A stretch of DNA of 64,000 nt from Rhodospirillales bacterium (GTDB lineage: Bacteria; Pseudomonadota; Alphaproteobacteria; Rhodospirillales; WMHbin7). The notes beneath the pieces are model-generated. The model was not told the origin of the DNA and made no database searches. It saw nothing but the letters and a program-made list of their open reading frames with translations. The DNA lies in assembly GCA_016214125.1 (NCBI GenBank), contig JACRPC010000031.1, positions 45,444 to 109,443 of the forward strand, read 5' to 3'. Each line of letters starts with the position of its first letter. The first letter of the stretch is position 1. Shown here piece by piece: positions 48,075 to 56,507 of the stretch. Made by a program: the position numbers and the translations under genes.

Positions 48075-49681
48075 TAAAGCAGTTCCTTGAGCTTGCCCTT
48101 GATGACCTTGCGCGTCGCCGTCATCGGCATCGCCTCGACCAGAATCAGCCGCTCGGGCCAGCGCATCTTGACCACCTTGTGCGCGGCCAGATGGGCGCAG
48201 GCCTCCTCGAGCGTCAGGGTCTGGCCGGGCAGCGGCTGCACGAACAGGCAGGCCTTCTCGCCCAAGACCTCGTCGGGCATCGGCACCAGGGCGGCCAGCG
48301 CCACCGCCGGATGGTTGCCCATGATGGCTTCGATGTCCATCGGGTTGATCTTCATGCCGCCGCGGTTGATGATCTCCTTCAGGCGGCCGGTGAGCGCGAT
48401 GTTGCCGCGGGCGTCGAGAATTGCCAGATCGCCGGTGCGGAACCAGCCCTCCTCGGCGAAGGATTCGCGGGTCGCCTTCTCGTTGCCGTAATAGCAGGCC
48501 AAGAGGAAGGGGCCGCGCATCTGCAACTCGCCCTCTTCGCCGGGCGGCAGCGCCCGACCGTCGGACCCGCAAACCCGCACCTGATGGCCGTGCGGCGGCA
48601 GGCCCAGGCTGGCGGCGCGGTCGTCGAGCGTGGCGTCGAGCCGATGCAGGATCGGCATCCAGACCTCGGTCATGCCCCAAACCTGATAGGCCTTGCCGTT
48701 GGGCAAGGCAGCGTCAAGGGCGCGCAGCACGTCGGGCGGGCAAAGGGCGCCGCCGGTGAAGACGCGCTCGATCGATTGGGTGGTGTCGGGGTCCCACAGC
48801 TTGGCCTTGAAGCCGGCCAGAATGTGAGCCGGACCGCAGCAGACCACGGTGGCCCGGGTGCGGCGGATGGTCTCGGCCAAGGCCGGCGGCGAATACTCCG
48901 GCATCAGGGCGTTGGCGGCGCCGCACAGCACCATCATCACGCCGACGCACAGGCCGAAGGCGTGGGTGTGGGCCGGCGCGCAAAGCACGACGTCGCGGGC
49001 GGTGACGCCCATGCGGTCGCCGGTGTGCTGGGCGCTGGCGGTGAGCGTGCGGTGGCTGTGCACCACCGCCTTGGGCAGCGCCGAGGTGCCCGAGGTGAAG
49101 AGAAGCACCGCCGGATCGTCGGGGCCGGGCGGATCGGCGATCTCGGCCAAAGGCCCGTTGGCCAGCGAATCGAAGGCGACGACGCCGGGCGGCGCCTTGG
49201 CGCCCACCGCGATGATCGTTTTCAGGAACGGCGCCTTGGCCTGCATCTGGCGCATCAGGGCGGGTGCGTCGTATTTCTCGCCGGCGCCCATGCACAGGAT
49301 GGCTTTCGGCTGGGCGTGGGCGATCAACGGCTCCAGCTCGCCCGTCCGGTAGGGCATATGCAGCATGCAGGGCACCGCCCCCATCATCTGGGCGCCCAGA
49401 TAGGCGATCATGAAGTCCGGGATGTTCGGCAATTGAAAGCCGATGACGTCGCCGCGCTTGAGGCCGAGCGTCTGGAAACCGGCGGCGGTGCGGCGGACCT
49501 TGTCGAGGAGGGCGGCGTAGCTGAGCGTCTGGGCGGGGCCAATCAGGGCCGATGCCTCGGGCGTGCGCGCCGCCCAATCGGCCAGCGCATGGTGGGGCAT
49601 GGCGTCGGTCCAATAGCCTTCCGCCTTCCAGCGGCGGACCTCGGCCTCGGGATAGACGAGGGCGGCCTTCAAGTCGCTCAT
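48074..49681 (-). CDS. acyl-CoA ligase, cyclohexanecarboxylate/aromatic-acid type
   Basis: The 535-residue ANL enzyme has the P-loop variant LLFTSGTSALPKAVVHSH (about 190), APAHTHAFGLCVGVMMVL, YQVWGMTEVWMP, GWFRTGDLAILDARGNIALTGRLKEIINRGGMKINP and the C-terminal MTATRKVIKGKLKELL with the catalytic Lys. The Ser-Ala-Leu replacement in TSGTSALPK is seen in ligases of the cyclohexanecarboxylate-CoA ligase (AliA) group, as I recall. It is the first gene of a ligase-TetR-molybdenum-subunit operon and has a TetR-type palindrome in its promoter region. It probably activates the pathway substrate. Confidence 0.88.
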   Translation of the reverse strand: MSDLKAALVYPEAEVRRWKAEGYWTDAMPHHALADWAARTPEASALIGPAQTLSYAALLDKVRRTAAGFQTLGLKRGDVIGFQLPNIPDFMIAYLGAQMMGAVPCMLHMPYRTGELEPLIAHAQPKAILCMGAGEKYDAPALMRQMQAKAPFLKTIIAVGAKAPPGVVAFDSLANGPLAEIADPPGPDDPAVLLFTSGTSALPKAVVHSHRTLTASAQHTGDRMGVTARDVVLCAPAHTHAFGLCVGVMMVLCGAANALMPEYSPPALAETIRRTRATVVCCGPAHILAGFKAKLWDPDTTQSIERVFTGGALCPPDVLRALDAALPNGKAYQVWGMTEVWMPILHRLDATLDDRAASLGLPPHGHQVRVCGSDGRALPPGEEGELQMRGPFLLACYYGNEKATRESFAEEGWFRTGDLAILDARGNIALTGRLKEIINRGGMKINPMDIEAIMGNHPAVALAALVPMPDEVLGEKACLFVQPLPGQTLTLEEACAHLAAHKVVKMRWPERLILVEAMPMTATRKVIKGKLKELL

Positions 49682-49716
49682 CGCGCGTTCCTCCCCGGTT
49701 CGGTGCGTTGGTTTGA

Positions 49717-49744
49717 TATAAAAGCGAACGAGCGTTTTTATTTT
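49717..49744 (-). promoter_or_regulatory. candidate TetR operator 2
   Basis: ATAAAAGCGAACGAGCGTTT, continuing into a TTATTTTA tract, shares the 16-nt core CGAACGNNCGTTTTTA with 45051-45075. It sits about 40 bp upstream of the ligase ATG. Confidence 0.7.
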
Positions 49745-49765
49745 AGAACGGCGCCCGTCGGCCCG

Positions 49766-50230
49766 TCAATCGGCGCCGTTGGCGGCGCCGAAGCGCCCGA
49801 TGATGTCCTCGAGATGGGTCTTGAGACGGTCCGCCCGCTCGACGCCCAGGGTCTCGACGATCCGGGCTTCCGCCGCTTCGGCCACCGCCACCAGTGGCGC
49901 AATGGCGTCGCGGCCCTTCTTGCTCAAGGAAACATGGAATTTGCGCCGGTCGTCGGTATCCATGCGCTTCTTGAGCAGGCCCAGCTCGAGCAGCCGATCG
50001 ACCAGGCGGGTGGTGGTGGATTGGCTGCAGAAGATCACCTGGGCCAGTTCGGAGAGGGTCAGGCTGTCCTCGTCCCACAGGCAGCCCAACAGCCGCCACT
50101 GACGGGCCGTGAAGCCCCGCTCGTTCACCGCCCGAAGGTAGTCGCGGCTGATGTCGTGGCTCGCCCGGGCCAGGAGATGGGCCAGCAGACGGTCGCGGAA
50201 CTTGTCGGTCATGCGGGGTTCCCGGTTCAT
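49766..50230 (-). CDS. MarR-family regulator divergent from the benzoyl-CoA reductase-like genes
   Basis: The 154-residue protein has the MarR pattern: FTARQWRLLGCLWDEDSLTLSELAQVIFCSQSTTTRLVDRLLELGLLKKR and the wing MDTDDRRKFHVSLSKKG. It is transcribed away from bcrB and shares a ~130-bp intergenic region with it, containing the palindrome AAATT-AGC-AATTT at about 50239-50253. In Rhodopseudomonas palustris the MarR-type BadR regulates alicyclic/aromatic-acid genes; an analogous role is plausible. ATG at 50212 is an alternative start. Confidence 0.85.
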   Translation of the reverse strand: MNREPRMTDKFRDRLLAHLLARASHDISRDYLRAVNERGFTARQWRLLGCLWDEDSLTLSELAQVIFCSQSTTTRLVDRLLELGLLKKRMDTDDRRKFHVSLSKKGRDAIAPLVAVAEAAEARIVETLGVERADRLKTHLEDIIGRFGAANGAD

Positions 50231-50280
50231 TTCCCCAAGAAAATTAGCAATTTACGGAAAAAAATGAAAATGGAAATTTC

Positions 50281-50310
50281 TTGACGGTGGGCCGGGGCGG
50301 TGGGAAGATA
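50281..50310 (+). promoter_or_regulatory. candidate promoter of the bcrBC-like operon
   Basis: TTGACG (50281-50286), then a -10-like AAGATA/GATACT about 17-19 bp downstream. The AT-rich palindrome AAATTAGCAATTT lies just upstream (50239-50253) and could be a MarR site. Confidence 0.4.
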
Positions 50311-50364
50311 CTTCCGGTTTCATGTATTTTGGCCGTGGGCCGCCCCCGGCCGGGAGAACCGATC

Positions 50365-51708
50365 ATGAGCGCATCCGCCACCGCCCCCACCCTCGATTTC
50401 GGTCCCCGGCCCGAGCTGGTGGGCCGCGGCATCAACGAGGGCGCCCGCCTGTTCCGTGACTGGTTTGCCGAGCTTTCCCGGGTGGCCGAGGCCGGCCAGG
50501 GCGCCGCCTACATCTTCGTGGTCGGCAGCTTCATGGAAATCCTCAAGGCCTTCGACATGCCGGTCTCCTTCCCGGAAATGAACGCGCTGCAAACCGCGAT
50601 TCGGCGGGTGTCGCGGGAATACTTGGCCCAGGCCGAGGATTACGGCTATTCGCCCGACATTTGCGGTTATGTCAAAGCCGACGTGGCGCTGCAGTTGCGC
50701 GGCGGCGCCCATCCGATGGGCAAGGTGCCCAAGCCCAGCCTGGCGGTGCTCACCAACGGCTGCAACACCTACATCAAATGGGCGGAAATCTGGGAACGGC
50801 TCTACGAGGTGCCGGTGGTGACCATCGACATCCCGGGCACCCGCGATTTTGCCACCAAGAGCCAGCCCGGCAGCGCCGACTTCGCCTACGAAGCCCGCTA
50901 CATCCAAGGCCAGGTCGAGGAGCTGATCGCCGTCTGCGAGAAGGTGAGCGGCAAGAAATTCGACATCGACAAGTTCCGCGAGGTGCTGGCCAACGCCAAC
51001 GCGCTGTCGACGGCCTGGCGGCGGATCATCGATCTCAACGTCAATCGCCCCGCCGTCTACAACGCGATGACCGACGGCACGGTGTTCCTCGGCATGGCCA
51101 ACGCCTTTCGCGGCACCAAGGAAGGCGTCGTCTATTTCGACCAATTGGTCGAGGAGATGGAATACCGCATCCAGCACGGCATCGGCGTTCTCAACAAGAC
51201 GGAATCGGGCTGGTCGGCGGTGCCGCAGAATTTCCGCCTGTCGATCGTCGGCACGCCCTGCTATCCGATCTTCCGCCGCTTCGACGACATGTTCACCAAG
51301 TATGGCGGCGTCTTCGTCCACTCGTCCTATCTGTGGTTCGGCTCCGGCGGCACCTGCGCCGGCTACACCTACGACCTCAAGAACCCGCTGGAAAGCTTCG
51401 CCGCCGTCCAATTGCAGATGTCGCGCGACGCCATGGACAGCATGTTCCATCAGGCGCGCCTCTTGGAGACGACCGCTCAACCCTACGGGCTGGACGGCGT
51501 GGTCTTCCATCCGATCAAGAGTTGCCGCACCGTCTCGACCGGCATGGCCGATCAGCGCCGCCATGTTGCCGAGAAACTGGGCCTTTCCACCCTCATCCTC
51601 GAATCCGACTTCATGGACCCCCAGGTGATCTCGGAAGCGCAGATGAAGAACCGGGCCGATGCCTTCTTCGAAGGCCTGATCGCCCGCCGCCATCAATCGG
51701 CCGCCTAG
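50365..51708 (+). CDS. bcrB: class I benzoyl-CoA reductase subunit B-like (HgdB/BcrB family)
   Basis: The 447-residue protein starts after GGGAGAACC. It belongs to the 2-hydroxyglutaryl-CoA dehydratase D/BCR family. BcrB-like landmarks are the early [41 protein letters not shown] with a candidate cluster Cys, [16 protein letters not shown] and [14 protein letters not shown]. Near the end is [18 protein letters not shown], then [21 protein letters not shown]. With BcrC it forms the substrate-reducing, 4Fe-4S-bearing half of class I BCR, which dearomatises benzoyl-CoA. The ATPase half (BcrA/BcrD) is not in the window. A 2-hydroxyacyl-CoA dehydratase is the alternative identity. Confidence 0.82.
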   Translation: MSASATAPTLDFGPRPELVGRGINEGARLFRDWFAELSRVAEAGQGAAYIFVVGSFMEILKAFDMPVSFPEMNALQTAIRRVSREYLAQAEDYGYSPDICGYVKADVALQLRGGAHPMGKVPKPSLAVLTNGCNTYIKWAEIWERLYEVPVVTIDIPGTRDFATKSQPGSADFAYEARYIQGQVEELIAVCEKVSGKKFDIDKFREVLANANALSTAWRRIIDLNVNRPAVYNAMTDGTVFLGMANAFRGTKEGVVYFDQLVEEMEYRIQHGIGVLNKTESGWSAVPQNFRLSIVGTPCYPIFRRFDDMFTKYGGVFVHSSYLWFGSGGTCAGYTYDLKNPLESFAAVQLQMSRDAMDSMFHQARLLETTAQPYGLDGVVFHPIKSCRTVSTGMADQRRHVAEKLGLSTLILESDFMDPQVISEAQMKNRADAFFEGLIARRHQSAA

Positions 51709-51722
51709 GGAGACCCGTTGGC

Positions 51723-52889
51723 ATGACCCCGCGCCTGTTCACCGGATGGGAAGGCCTGCCGCTCGAGCGTCTGTTCGGCCGCGCCCGCGATCTGGTCGAG
51801 AATCCGCACTACCCGACCGTTGCCGCCTGGCGCGCCCAGGGCGGCAAGGTGCTGGGCCATTTCCAAGTCTACTTCCCCGAAGAGCTGGCGCACGCCGCCG
51901 GCCTTCTGCCGGTGAAGATTCGCGGCGCCGCCACTGAGGGCATGGAGGCGGAATCGCGCTTCGGCTCCTATCTGTGCTCGATCATCAAGACCTCGCTCGA
52001 CGTCGCGCTGTCGAAGGGCATCGAACTCGATCTCTTCGTCACCCATCCGATCTGCGACGCGGCGCGCAATCTGGGCGCCATCTGGGGCCGCAATTTCCCC
52101 TACAAGAGCCAGATTCTCTACCTGCCGCAAAACGCCAATTCCCGCCACGCGCCCGACTACCTGACCCACGAATACCGCCGCCTGCTGGCCGACATCGAGG
52201 CCATTGCGGGCCGCAAAATCACCGACGAGGCGCTGAGCGCCGCGATCGCGCTTTACAATGAATCGCGCGCCCTCTTGCGTCGGCTCTACGTCATGCGCCG
52301 CGCCACCCCTTGGCTGCTCTCCGGCGACGAATGCCTGATTCTGACCGGGCTGGCCGGCTTCCTGCCGCGCGCCGAATGGAACGCGTTCGTGACGACGCTG
52401 ATCCCCCGCCTCGAATCGCGGCCGGCGAAGGCCCAGGACAAGATGCGCGTCGTGCTGGAAGGCGGATTCTGCGAAGTGCCGCCAATCGATCTTCTGCAAA
52501 CCATTTCCCGTTCCTGCTATGTGGTCGACGACGACCTCAACATCGGGCTGCGCTATCTGGTCGACGATGTCGCGTTGGCGGGCGATCCGCTGCGCAATCT
52601 GGCCGACGCCTATCTCGAGCATTCGAGCTATTCGCCGGTGCAGCACGATCTGCGCAAGCCCAAGGAGAAGATGCTGCTCGAGCGCATCGAGAACGCCAGG
52701 GCCGAGGCGGCGATCCTGGTGGCGGCCAAGATGTGCGAGCCCGGCCTCGACGAGCAGGTGGCCTACACCAAGGCCCTGGACGAGGCGAAGATTCCCTATT
52801 TCATCTCGGAATTCGAGGAAAATCAGAACAGCTTCGACGATCTGGCGATCCAGCTCGAGACCTTCGTCGAAAACATCCTGTTCGATTAG
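51723..52889 (+). CDS. bcrC: class I benzoyl-CoA reductase subunit C-like
   Basis: The 388-residue protein lies 14 nt after the subunit-B-like gene, with GGGAG before its ATG. Family landmarks are [49 protein letters not shown] with a candidate Cys, [22 protein letters not shown] and [17 protein letters not shown]. Later come [17 protein letters not shown] and [13 protein letters not shown]. It should pair with BcrB to bind the double-cubane or paired 4Fe-4S sites and the acyl-CoA. The operon ends here: a tRNA gene and an integrated island follow, so activator/ATPase genes, if present, are elsewhere. Confidence 0.82.
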   Translation: MTPRLFTGWEGLPLERLFGRARDLVENPHYPTVAAWRAQGGKVLGHFQVYFPEELAHAAGLLPVKIRGAATEGMEAESRFGSYLCSIIKTSLDVALSKGIELDLFVTHPICDAARNLGAIWGRNFPYKSQILYLPQNANSRHAPDYLTHEYRRLLADIEAIAGRKITDEALSAAIALYNESRALLRRLYVMRRATPWLLSGDECLILTGLAGFLPRAEWNAFVTTLIPRLESRPAKAQDKMRVVLEGGFCEVPPIDLLQTISRSCYVVDDDLNIGLRYLVDDVALAGDPLRNLADAYLEHSSYSPVQHDLRKPKEKMLLERIENARAEAAILVAAKMCEPGLDEQVAYTKALDEAKIPYFISEFEENQNSFDDLAIQLETFVENILFD

Positions 52890-52936
52890 CGGGCCGCGGT
52901 TCAAATTCCTTGGAAAATAGTCTAGGTTAGGGGCGG

Positions 52937-53012
52937 GCCGGCTTAGCTCAGCAGGTAGAGCACCTGATTTGTAATCAGGCGGTCGCGGGTTCAAATCCTG
53001 CAGCCGGCACCA
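52937..53012 (+). tRNA. tRNA-Thr (anticodon TGT), with encoded CCA
   Basis: The cloverleaf is complete. Acceptor GCCGGCT pairs with AGCCGGC, the D-arm contains TTAGCTCAGCAGGTAGAGC, and the anticodon stem CCTGA/TCAGG carries the loop TTTGTAA. The T-loop is GGTTCAAATCC and the 3' end is A-CCA. The anticodon TGT reads ACA/ACG codons. It marks the left boundary of the island, as tRNA 3' ends are common attachment sites. Confidence 0.97.
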
Positions 53013-53568
53013 ATAAGTCAATGGGTTACGAGAAAGTGCGGAAGCCCACGATTTTCCGGGTAAGCATGGGGTAAGCAGGCGGATCGATTTCGGCCGGCCC
53101 CGAAAAATATTTTCCGAATTTCGCGGAGGAATGAACGAAACCCCCAAACGGTCGGAGCCCCAGGGCTTCCAGAGATTTGCCCCCCCTATCCCTCCCGGCC
53201 CCTCCTTTCCTCCCTTCCCTCTTCCCCTTCTTTAAGATTCAAATAGAAAGGGCTGTCCGACCTGTCCACCTGTCCGAAACCCAATTGGATCAGACCGGTA
53301 CAGCCGGACAGGTCATTTTATGAGCTGTCCGAAGTTGTCCGACGAACTGTCCGGGTGGCGTCGCCGGCCCGTGTTGCATCACGCAACGGGCGTTGCATCA
53401 AAGCAATCAGACCCCGACTGGCGATTGCCCGCGCGCATGCCGCCCCTATACGATTTCGGCGGGGAAGGACCCACAGGGGGGGCATGATGGAGCGGACACC
53501 CCCGGACACCTGTCCTGGGGATCGTTCGCATCAAGGGGAGCGGGGGCAGGGCGCGATGGGTGGAAAGA
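53013..53568. repeat. island non-coding region with CTGTCCG iterons
   Basis: No gene was found here. A pyrimidine tract fills about 53178-53234. CTGTCCG or its complement or one-mismatch forms occur at 53253, 53262, 53270, 53305 (inverted), 53325, 53335 and 53347, with related CGGACAC units at about 53493 and 53503. GTTGCATCA occurs twice (53373 and 53392). The arrangement looks like a replication or regulatory iteron region next to the primase-helicase gene. Confidence 0.6.
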
Positions 53569-55794
53569 TCAGGAGGCTTGCGAGCGAATGCCGATCTGGC
53601 GGGAGCGATCACGGCCGGTCGATCGGGCATCAAGGTCGAAGATGATCCCGAAGGTCCGCATCGCCGGCTGCAATCCCCGAAGCTTTCCCTTGATGCTGGC
53701 CGCAGTCGGCCAAACCCGGCTTCGCCGAACGGCCTCCGGGACATGGGCGCCAAGCGCCTCGATCAAGGCGGTGGCGGTGCCCTGCCACGATCCTTGCCAG
53801 TCCTCGCTTCCCACCATCGTCCGCACCGCGCCGGCAACCGGATTGGACTCGATCACCGTTTCAACGGCCCCTTCTTGGTTCAAGCGGTAGGCATCGAGAA
53901 ACGATCCCTCGGCCCAGCCGAGCGCACCCGACTTTTCGGCAGCTGCGACCCAAAGGGCGAAATCGGCCATGCGCGGCTTTTCCGTCATTCGAACATCGGA
54001 TTGACAACGGAGCGCACCCGACACCGCATCGAGTAAGGCCCCAAGAATGAATGGCCTACGACGCTCGAACTCCTCATTGAACTCCCTTTCGGTTTTTCGC
54101 TCGTTCCCCGAAATGGCTGGAAGGGTAAGGAGGATGGCGCGGTTGGCAAGATCAGGGCGCGAAACCAGATCGGGAATGCCGTTGAGCATGATCGGCCTTT
54201 GACCGTTGAAAATCGCTTCACCCCAATCGGTATATTTCGCTCGGAATGAAATACCGCCACCCGTTGAAAGTCGGCACAAGGCATCCGAAAGCCAAGCTTG
54301 AACCGATGACACATTATCCACCGCCACGACCCAACCATTCTTGGCCATGACCACAAGATCACGGATTTCCTGGGGCTCGGCACGAATATCCGCCTCGTTC
54401 GGATCGATCATCCACCTTGCGATCCTGGCGACCGTCGATTTCGACGATCCCTGCTCGCCATTGATAACAAGAACCGGATATGGCCCGGCAGGGCAGAAGC
54501 CGGAGACCAACCAGGAAACGAAAAGCCGAAAGTCTCCCTCCGAACGAACATTGACCATGTCGCGCAGAAGTTCGATTCCCTCTCCCTTCTCGGGCTCCGG
54601 CAAAGCGCGCATGGAATCCGACCGAAGAAACTTGACCGGTGGGCGATCGATCATTGACCAGCCATCCCGCGCCGTCACCTTCACCGCCTTCCAATCCCGC
54701 CCGCCAAGATCGAGATAGATATCGCCATCATGCTCACCGATACGAATAAAGGTTGGATATTTTGGTCCGTCAAAAACGGCCCTGGCCATAATGACTTCGA
54801 TCGCGTCTTGAATGGCCTGACCGCCGACGGTGCCGGATGTTGCCGCGTAGTGACGCCCGCGCAGCCACATTCGGAACCGTTCGGACCTGACCGGCATGTT
54901 TTCAAAATGGCCGTCGATGGGAACCGAGGCGAAGGGCTCTTCGCGGGCATCGTGCCAAAGCTCGCAGCCATCGAGCAGCGAAAGAAGACCGTCGCTTTGC
55001 CTTGACCGCCGGGAAACTGATTCTTTGCTCCCCCCATCTTTGGGATTATCCTCAAGCGGTGTGGCGTCCGGTCCTGTCCGGGGCTTCAAGCCATGCGCTT
55101 GGTGCATGTATTCGCCCGAGGGCAGGGCGGCGGCGATCAAGGCCAAGGCCCGATCCGCGCCCCAACCGTCCCTTTCGGCGTCGGCCGCATCCCATCCTTC
55201 GTCGGCCGGCGGGTTGATGATGGCAACCGAAGCCCCGGAACCTTGGAGAAGGCGCGCCACGGCCAGGGCGTAATCCTGTCCGGCTTCGTCGGCGTCCGGC
55301 CAGATGGTGACGGCCCGCCCGCTCAGATCGATCCACGAGGCCTTGCCGGCGCTCTTCGAGCCGCTGGGGCTGGTGACGGCAACATGATCGGGCAGAAGCC
55401 GACCGGCGGCGTCGGCCGCCTTCTCGCCTTCGCACACCAGCACCGGAGCTTGCGGGCGGGCCGCCAGCCGATCGAGGCCATAGAGGGGCCGGGGCTCGGG
55501 AAACCCCTTCCAGCGCCATTCTTGGCGGTCACGGCCCCGGTTCTCGCAGAAGGTCAGGGGCAGGATGTCCTTGCCGCCTTCGGGCTGGTCGAAGCGGCAG
55601 ACCAAGCCCAGCAATTCGCCCGCCGGCGAGCGGTATTCCCAAAGGGCGGTCGGCCTGCCGCGCTTGGGGTGCGCCTCGGGTGGTGGCGGGGCGCTGGGGG
55701 GAACCGGGAGAAGGGGAACCCAATCGTCGCGGGTGCCACGGCTGGCCGGCGGGTTGGGTGCGCCCGAAAGCGGGGCGAAAGGATCACCGGCCAT
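53569..55794 (-). CDS. TOPRIM primase/ATPase-helicase of an integrated element
   Basis: The 741-residue protein has a Pro-rich N-terminus. A TOPRIM-like module follows (about 115-200), with VLVCEGEKAADAA and TIWPDADEAGQDYALAVARLL holding the acidic residues. The C-terminal half (about 430-600) is a P-loop ATPase with Walker A GEQGSSKST (446-454) and a candidate Walker B in WVVAVDNVSSV, followed by the arginine-containing segment RPDLANRAILLTLP. This layout matches primase-helicase proteins of phage-derived and integrative elements in alphaproteobacteria. It overlaps the small upstream gene by 11 nt. It probably supports replication of the excised element. Confidence 0.85.
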   Translation of the reverse strand: MAGDPFAPLSGAPNPPASRGTRDDWVPLLPVPPSAPPPPEAHPKRGRPTALWEYRSPAGELLGLVCRFDQPEGGKDILPLTFCENRGRDRQEWRWKGFPEPRPLYGLDRLAARPQAPVLVCEGEKAADAAGRLLPDHVAVTSPSGSKSAGKASWIDLSGRAVTIWPDADEAGQDYALAVARLLQGSGASVAIINPPADEGWDAADAERDGWGADRALALIAAALPSGEYMHQAHGLKPRTGPDATPLEDNPKDGGSKESVSRRSRQSDGLLSLLDGCELWHDAREEPFASVPIDGHFENMPVRSERFRMWLRGRHYAATSGTVGGQAIQDAIEVIMARAVFDGPKYPTFIRIGEHDGDIYLDLGGRDWKAVKVTARDGWSMIDRPPVKFLRSDSMRALPEPEKGEGIELLRDMVNVRSEGDFRLFVSWLVSGFCPAGPYPVLVINGEQGSSKSTVARIARWMIDPNEADIRAEPQEIRDLVVMAKNGWVVAVDNVSSVQAWLSDALCRLSTGGGISFRAKYTDWGEAIFNGQRPIMLNGIPDLVSRPDLANRAILLTLPAISGNERKTEREFNEEFERRRPFILGALLDAVSGALRCQSDVRMTEKPRMADFALWVAAAEKSGALGWAEGSFLDAYRLNQEGAVETVIESNPVAGAVRTMVGSEDWQGSWQGTATALIEALGAHVPEAVRRSRVWPTAASIKGKLRGLQPAMRTFGIIFDLDARSTGRDRSRQIGIRSQAS

Positions 55795-56101
55795 CGAAGC
55801 GCACCCCCAGCATGTCCGCCAACCGGCGGGCCGATTCGACTTGGGAAAGGCCGAAGAGGTAGGCCCCCAGGCTTATCGGGTCGCCGCCCGCATCGCCGGT
55901 GGCGAAATCGCTCCACCGGCCGGTGCGTAGATTGATTCGGAACGAGCCCGGCCGATGGTCGCCGCGCCTTGGGTTGAGGGGCGTGTATTCTTGGCCCTCG
56001 GTCCGCCCGCCCGGCAACCAGCGCGCCAGGAGGTCGGGCAAGCGCGCCAGGGCGGCGCGGTTGATGGCGTCGAAATCGACGCGGGGAGCCGGGGCGGTCA
56101 T
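55784..56101 (-). CDS. small primase-associated protein
   Basis: The 105-residue protein contains LLARWLPGGRTEGQEYTPLNPRRGDHRPGSFRINLRTGRWSDFATGDAGGDPISLGAYLFG. This resembles the N-terminal module of phage or plasmid primases (the WxDFATGxxGGDxIxL pattern). The zinc-ribbon Cys residues usually found in CHC2 primases are absent. It is encoded just upstream of, and overlapping, the TOPRIM-ATPase gene, so the two probably act together as a split primase. Confidence 0.75.
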   Translation of the reverse strand: MTAPAPRVDFDAINRAALARLPDLLARWLPGGRTEGQEYTPLNPRRGDHRPGSFRINLRTGRWSDFATGDAGGDPISLGAYLFGLSQVESARRLADMLGVRFDGR

Positions 56102-56135
56102 GGAAACGTTCCCGGGTGAAGGAAGCGCACCTCGA

Positions 56136-56405
56136 TCATGGTCCATTGCACCCGACCGGGGCTCCGGGATCGCTGGTGCTGGTACGCCGCTGGGATTCCA
56201 GCCAGGCGCGCACGTCGCCCGAGCGATAGCGAATGAGCCGCCCCAGCTTGAGATAGACCGGCCCGCCACCCCGGAGCCGAAGCGCCTGCAAGGTGCGGGG
56301 GCTTTGTCGGGTTAGATAGGCGACTTCATTTTCCGTCAGAAGAGTTTCGCGGTTTTCGGGTAACGCCAACCCGATAAGCGAGGAATTCGTTGCAGCTTGG
56401 ACCAT
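56136..56405 (-). CDS. AlpA-like excisionase/HTH DNA-binding protein
   Basis: The 89-residue protein has a MerR/AlpA-type helix-turn-helix: LLTENEVAYLTRQSPRTLQALRLRGGGPVYLKLGRLIRYRSGDVRAWLESQRR. Such proteins control excision or activate genes of integrated elements. The frame extends upstream to 56486, but the ATG at 56405 gives a family-typical length. It lies upstream of the primase genes, in line with regulating them. A hairpin and repeats occur at 56462-56500, upstream. Confidence 0.85.
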   Translation of the reverse strand: MVQAATNSSLIGLALPENRETLLTENEVAYLTRQSPRTLQALRLRGGGPVYLKLGRLIRYRSGDVRAWLESQRRTSTSDPGAPVGCNGP

Positions 56406-56461
56406 CTTGCGGACCCATGAATCGTTGAAGGACGAGGGCAGGGTCCGCCATGACCGAACTT

Positions 56462-56500
56462 TTCCGCAAAGCCGCAAAACCCGCAAAACCGTTTTGCGGT
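56462..56500 (-). promoter_or_regulatory. hairpin plus repeated CCGCAAAA motif upstream of the AlpA-like gene
   Basis: CCGCAAAAC-G-GTTTTGCGG forms a perfect 9-bp palindrome, and CCGCAAAA-type units repeat at about 10-bp spacing (CCGCAAAG, CCGCAAAAC, CCGCAAAAC). It lies between the stop of the frameshifted gene and the AlpA-like gene. It could be an operator or part of a terminator. Confidence 0.5.
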
Positions 56501-56507
56501 AAATTTT

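Noticed and set aside
51705..53147. 480-residue minus-strand frame running through the tRNA gene and BcrC
   Set aside because: The LNPRPPDYKSGALPAEL part is the translated complement of the tRNA, a common false ORF; the rest is antisense to bcrC.
53253..53353. CRISPR array
   Set aside because: The repeated units are only 6-7 bp with irregular spacing and mixed orientation, and no cas gene is present.
56336..56507. C-terminal extension of the 276-residue island frame
   Set aside because: It overlaps the AlpA-like gene and is compositionally unlike the first part; a frame change gives a better ending.
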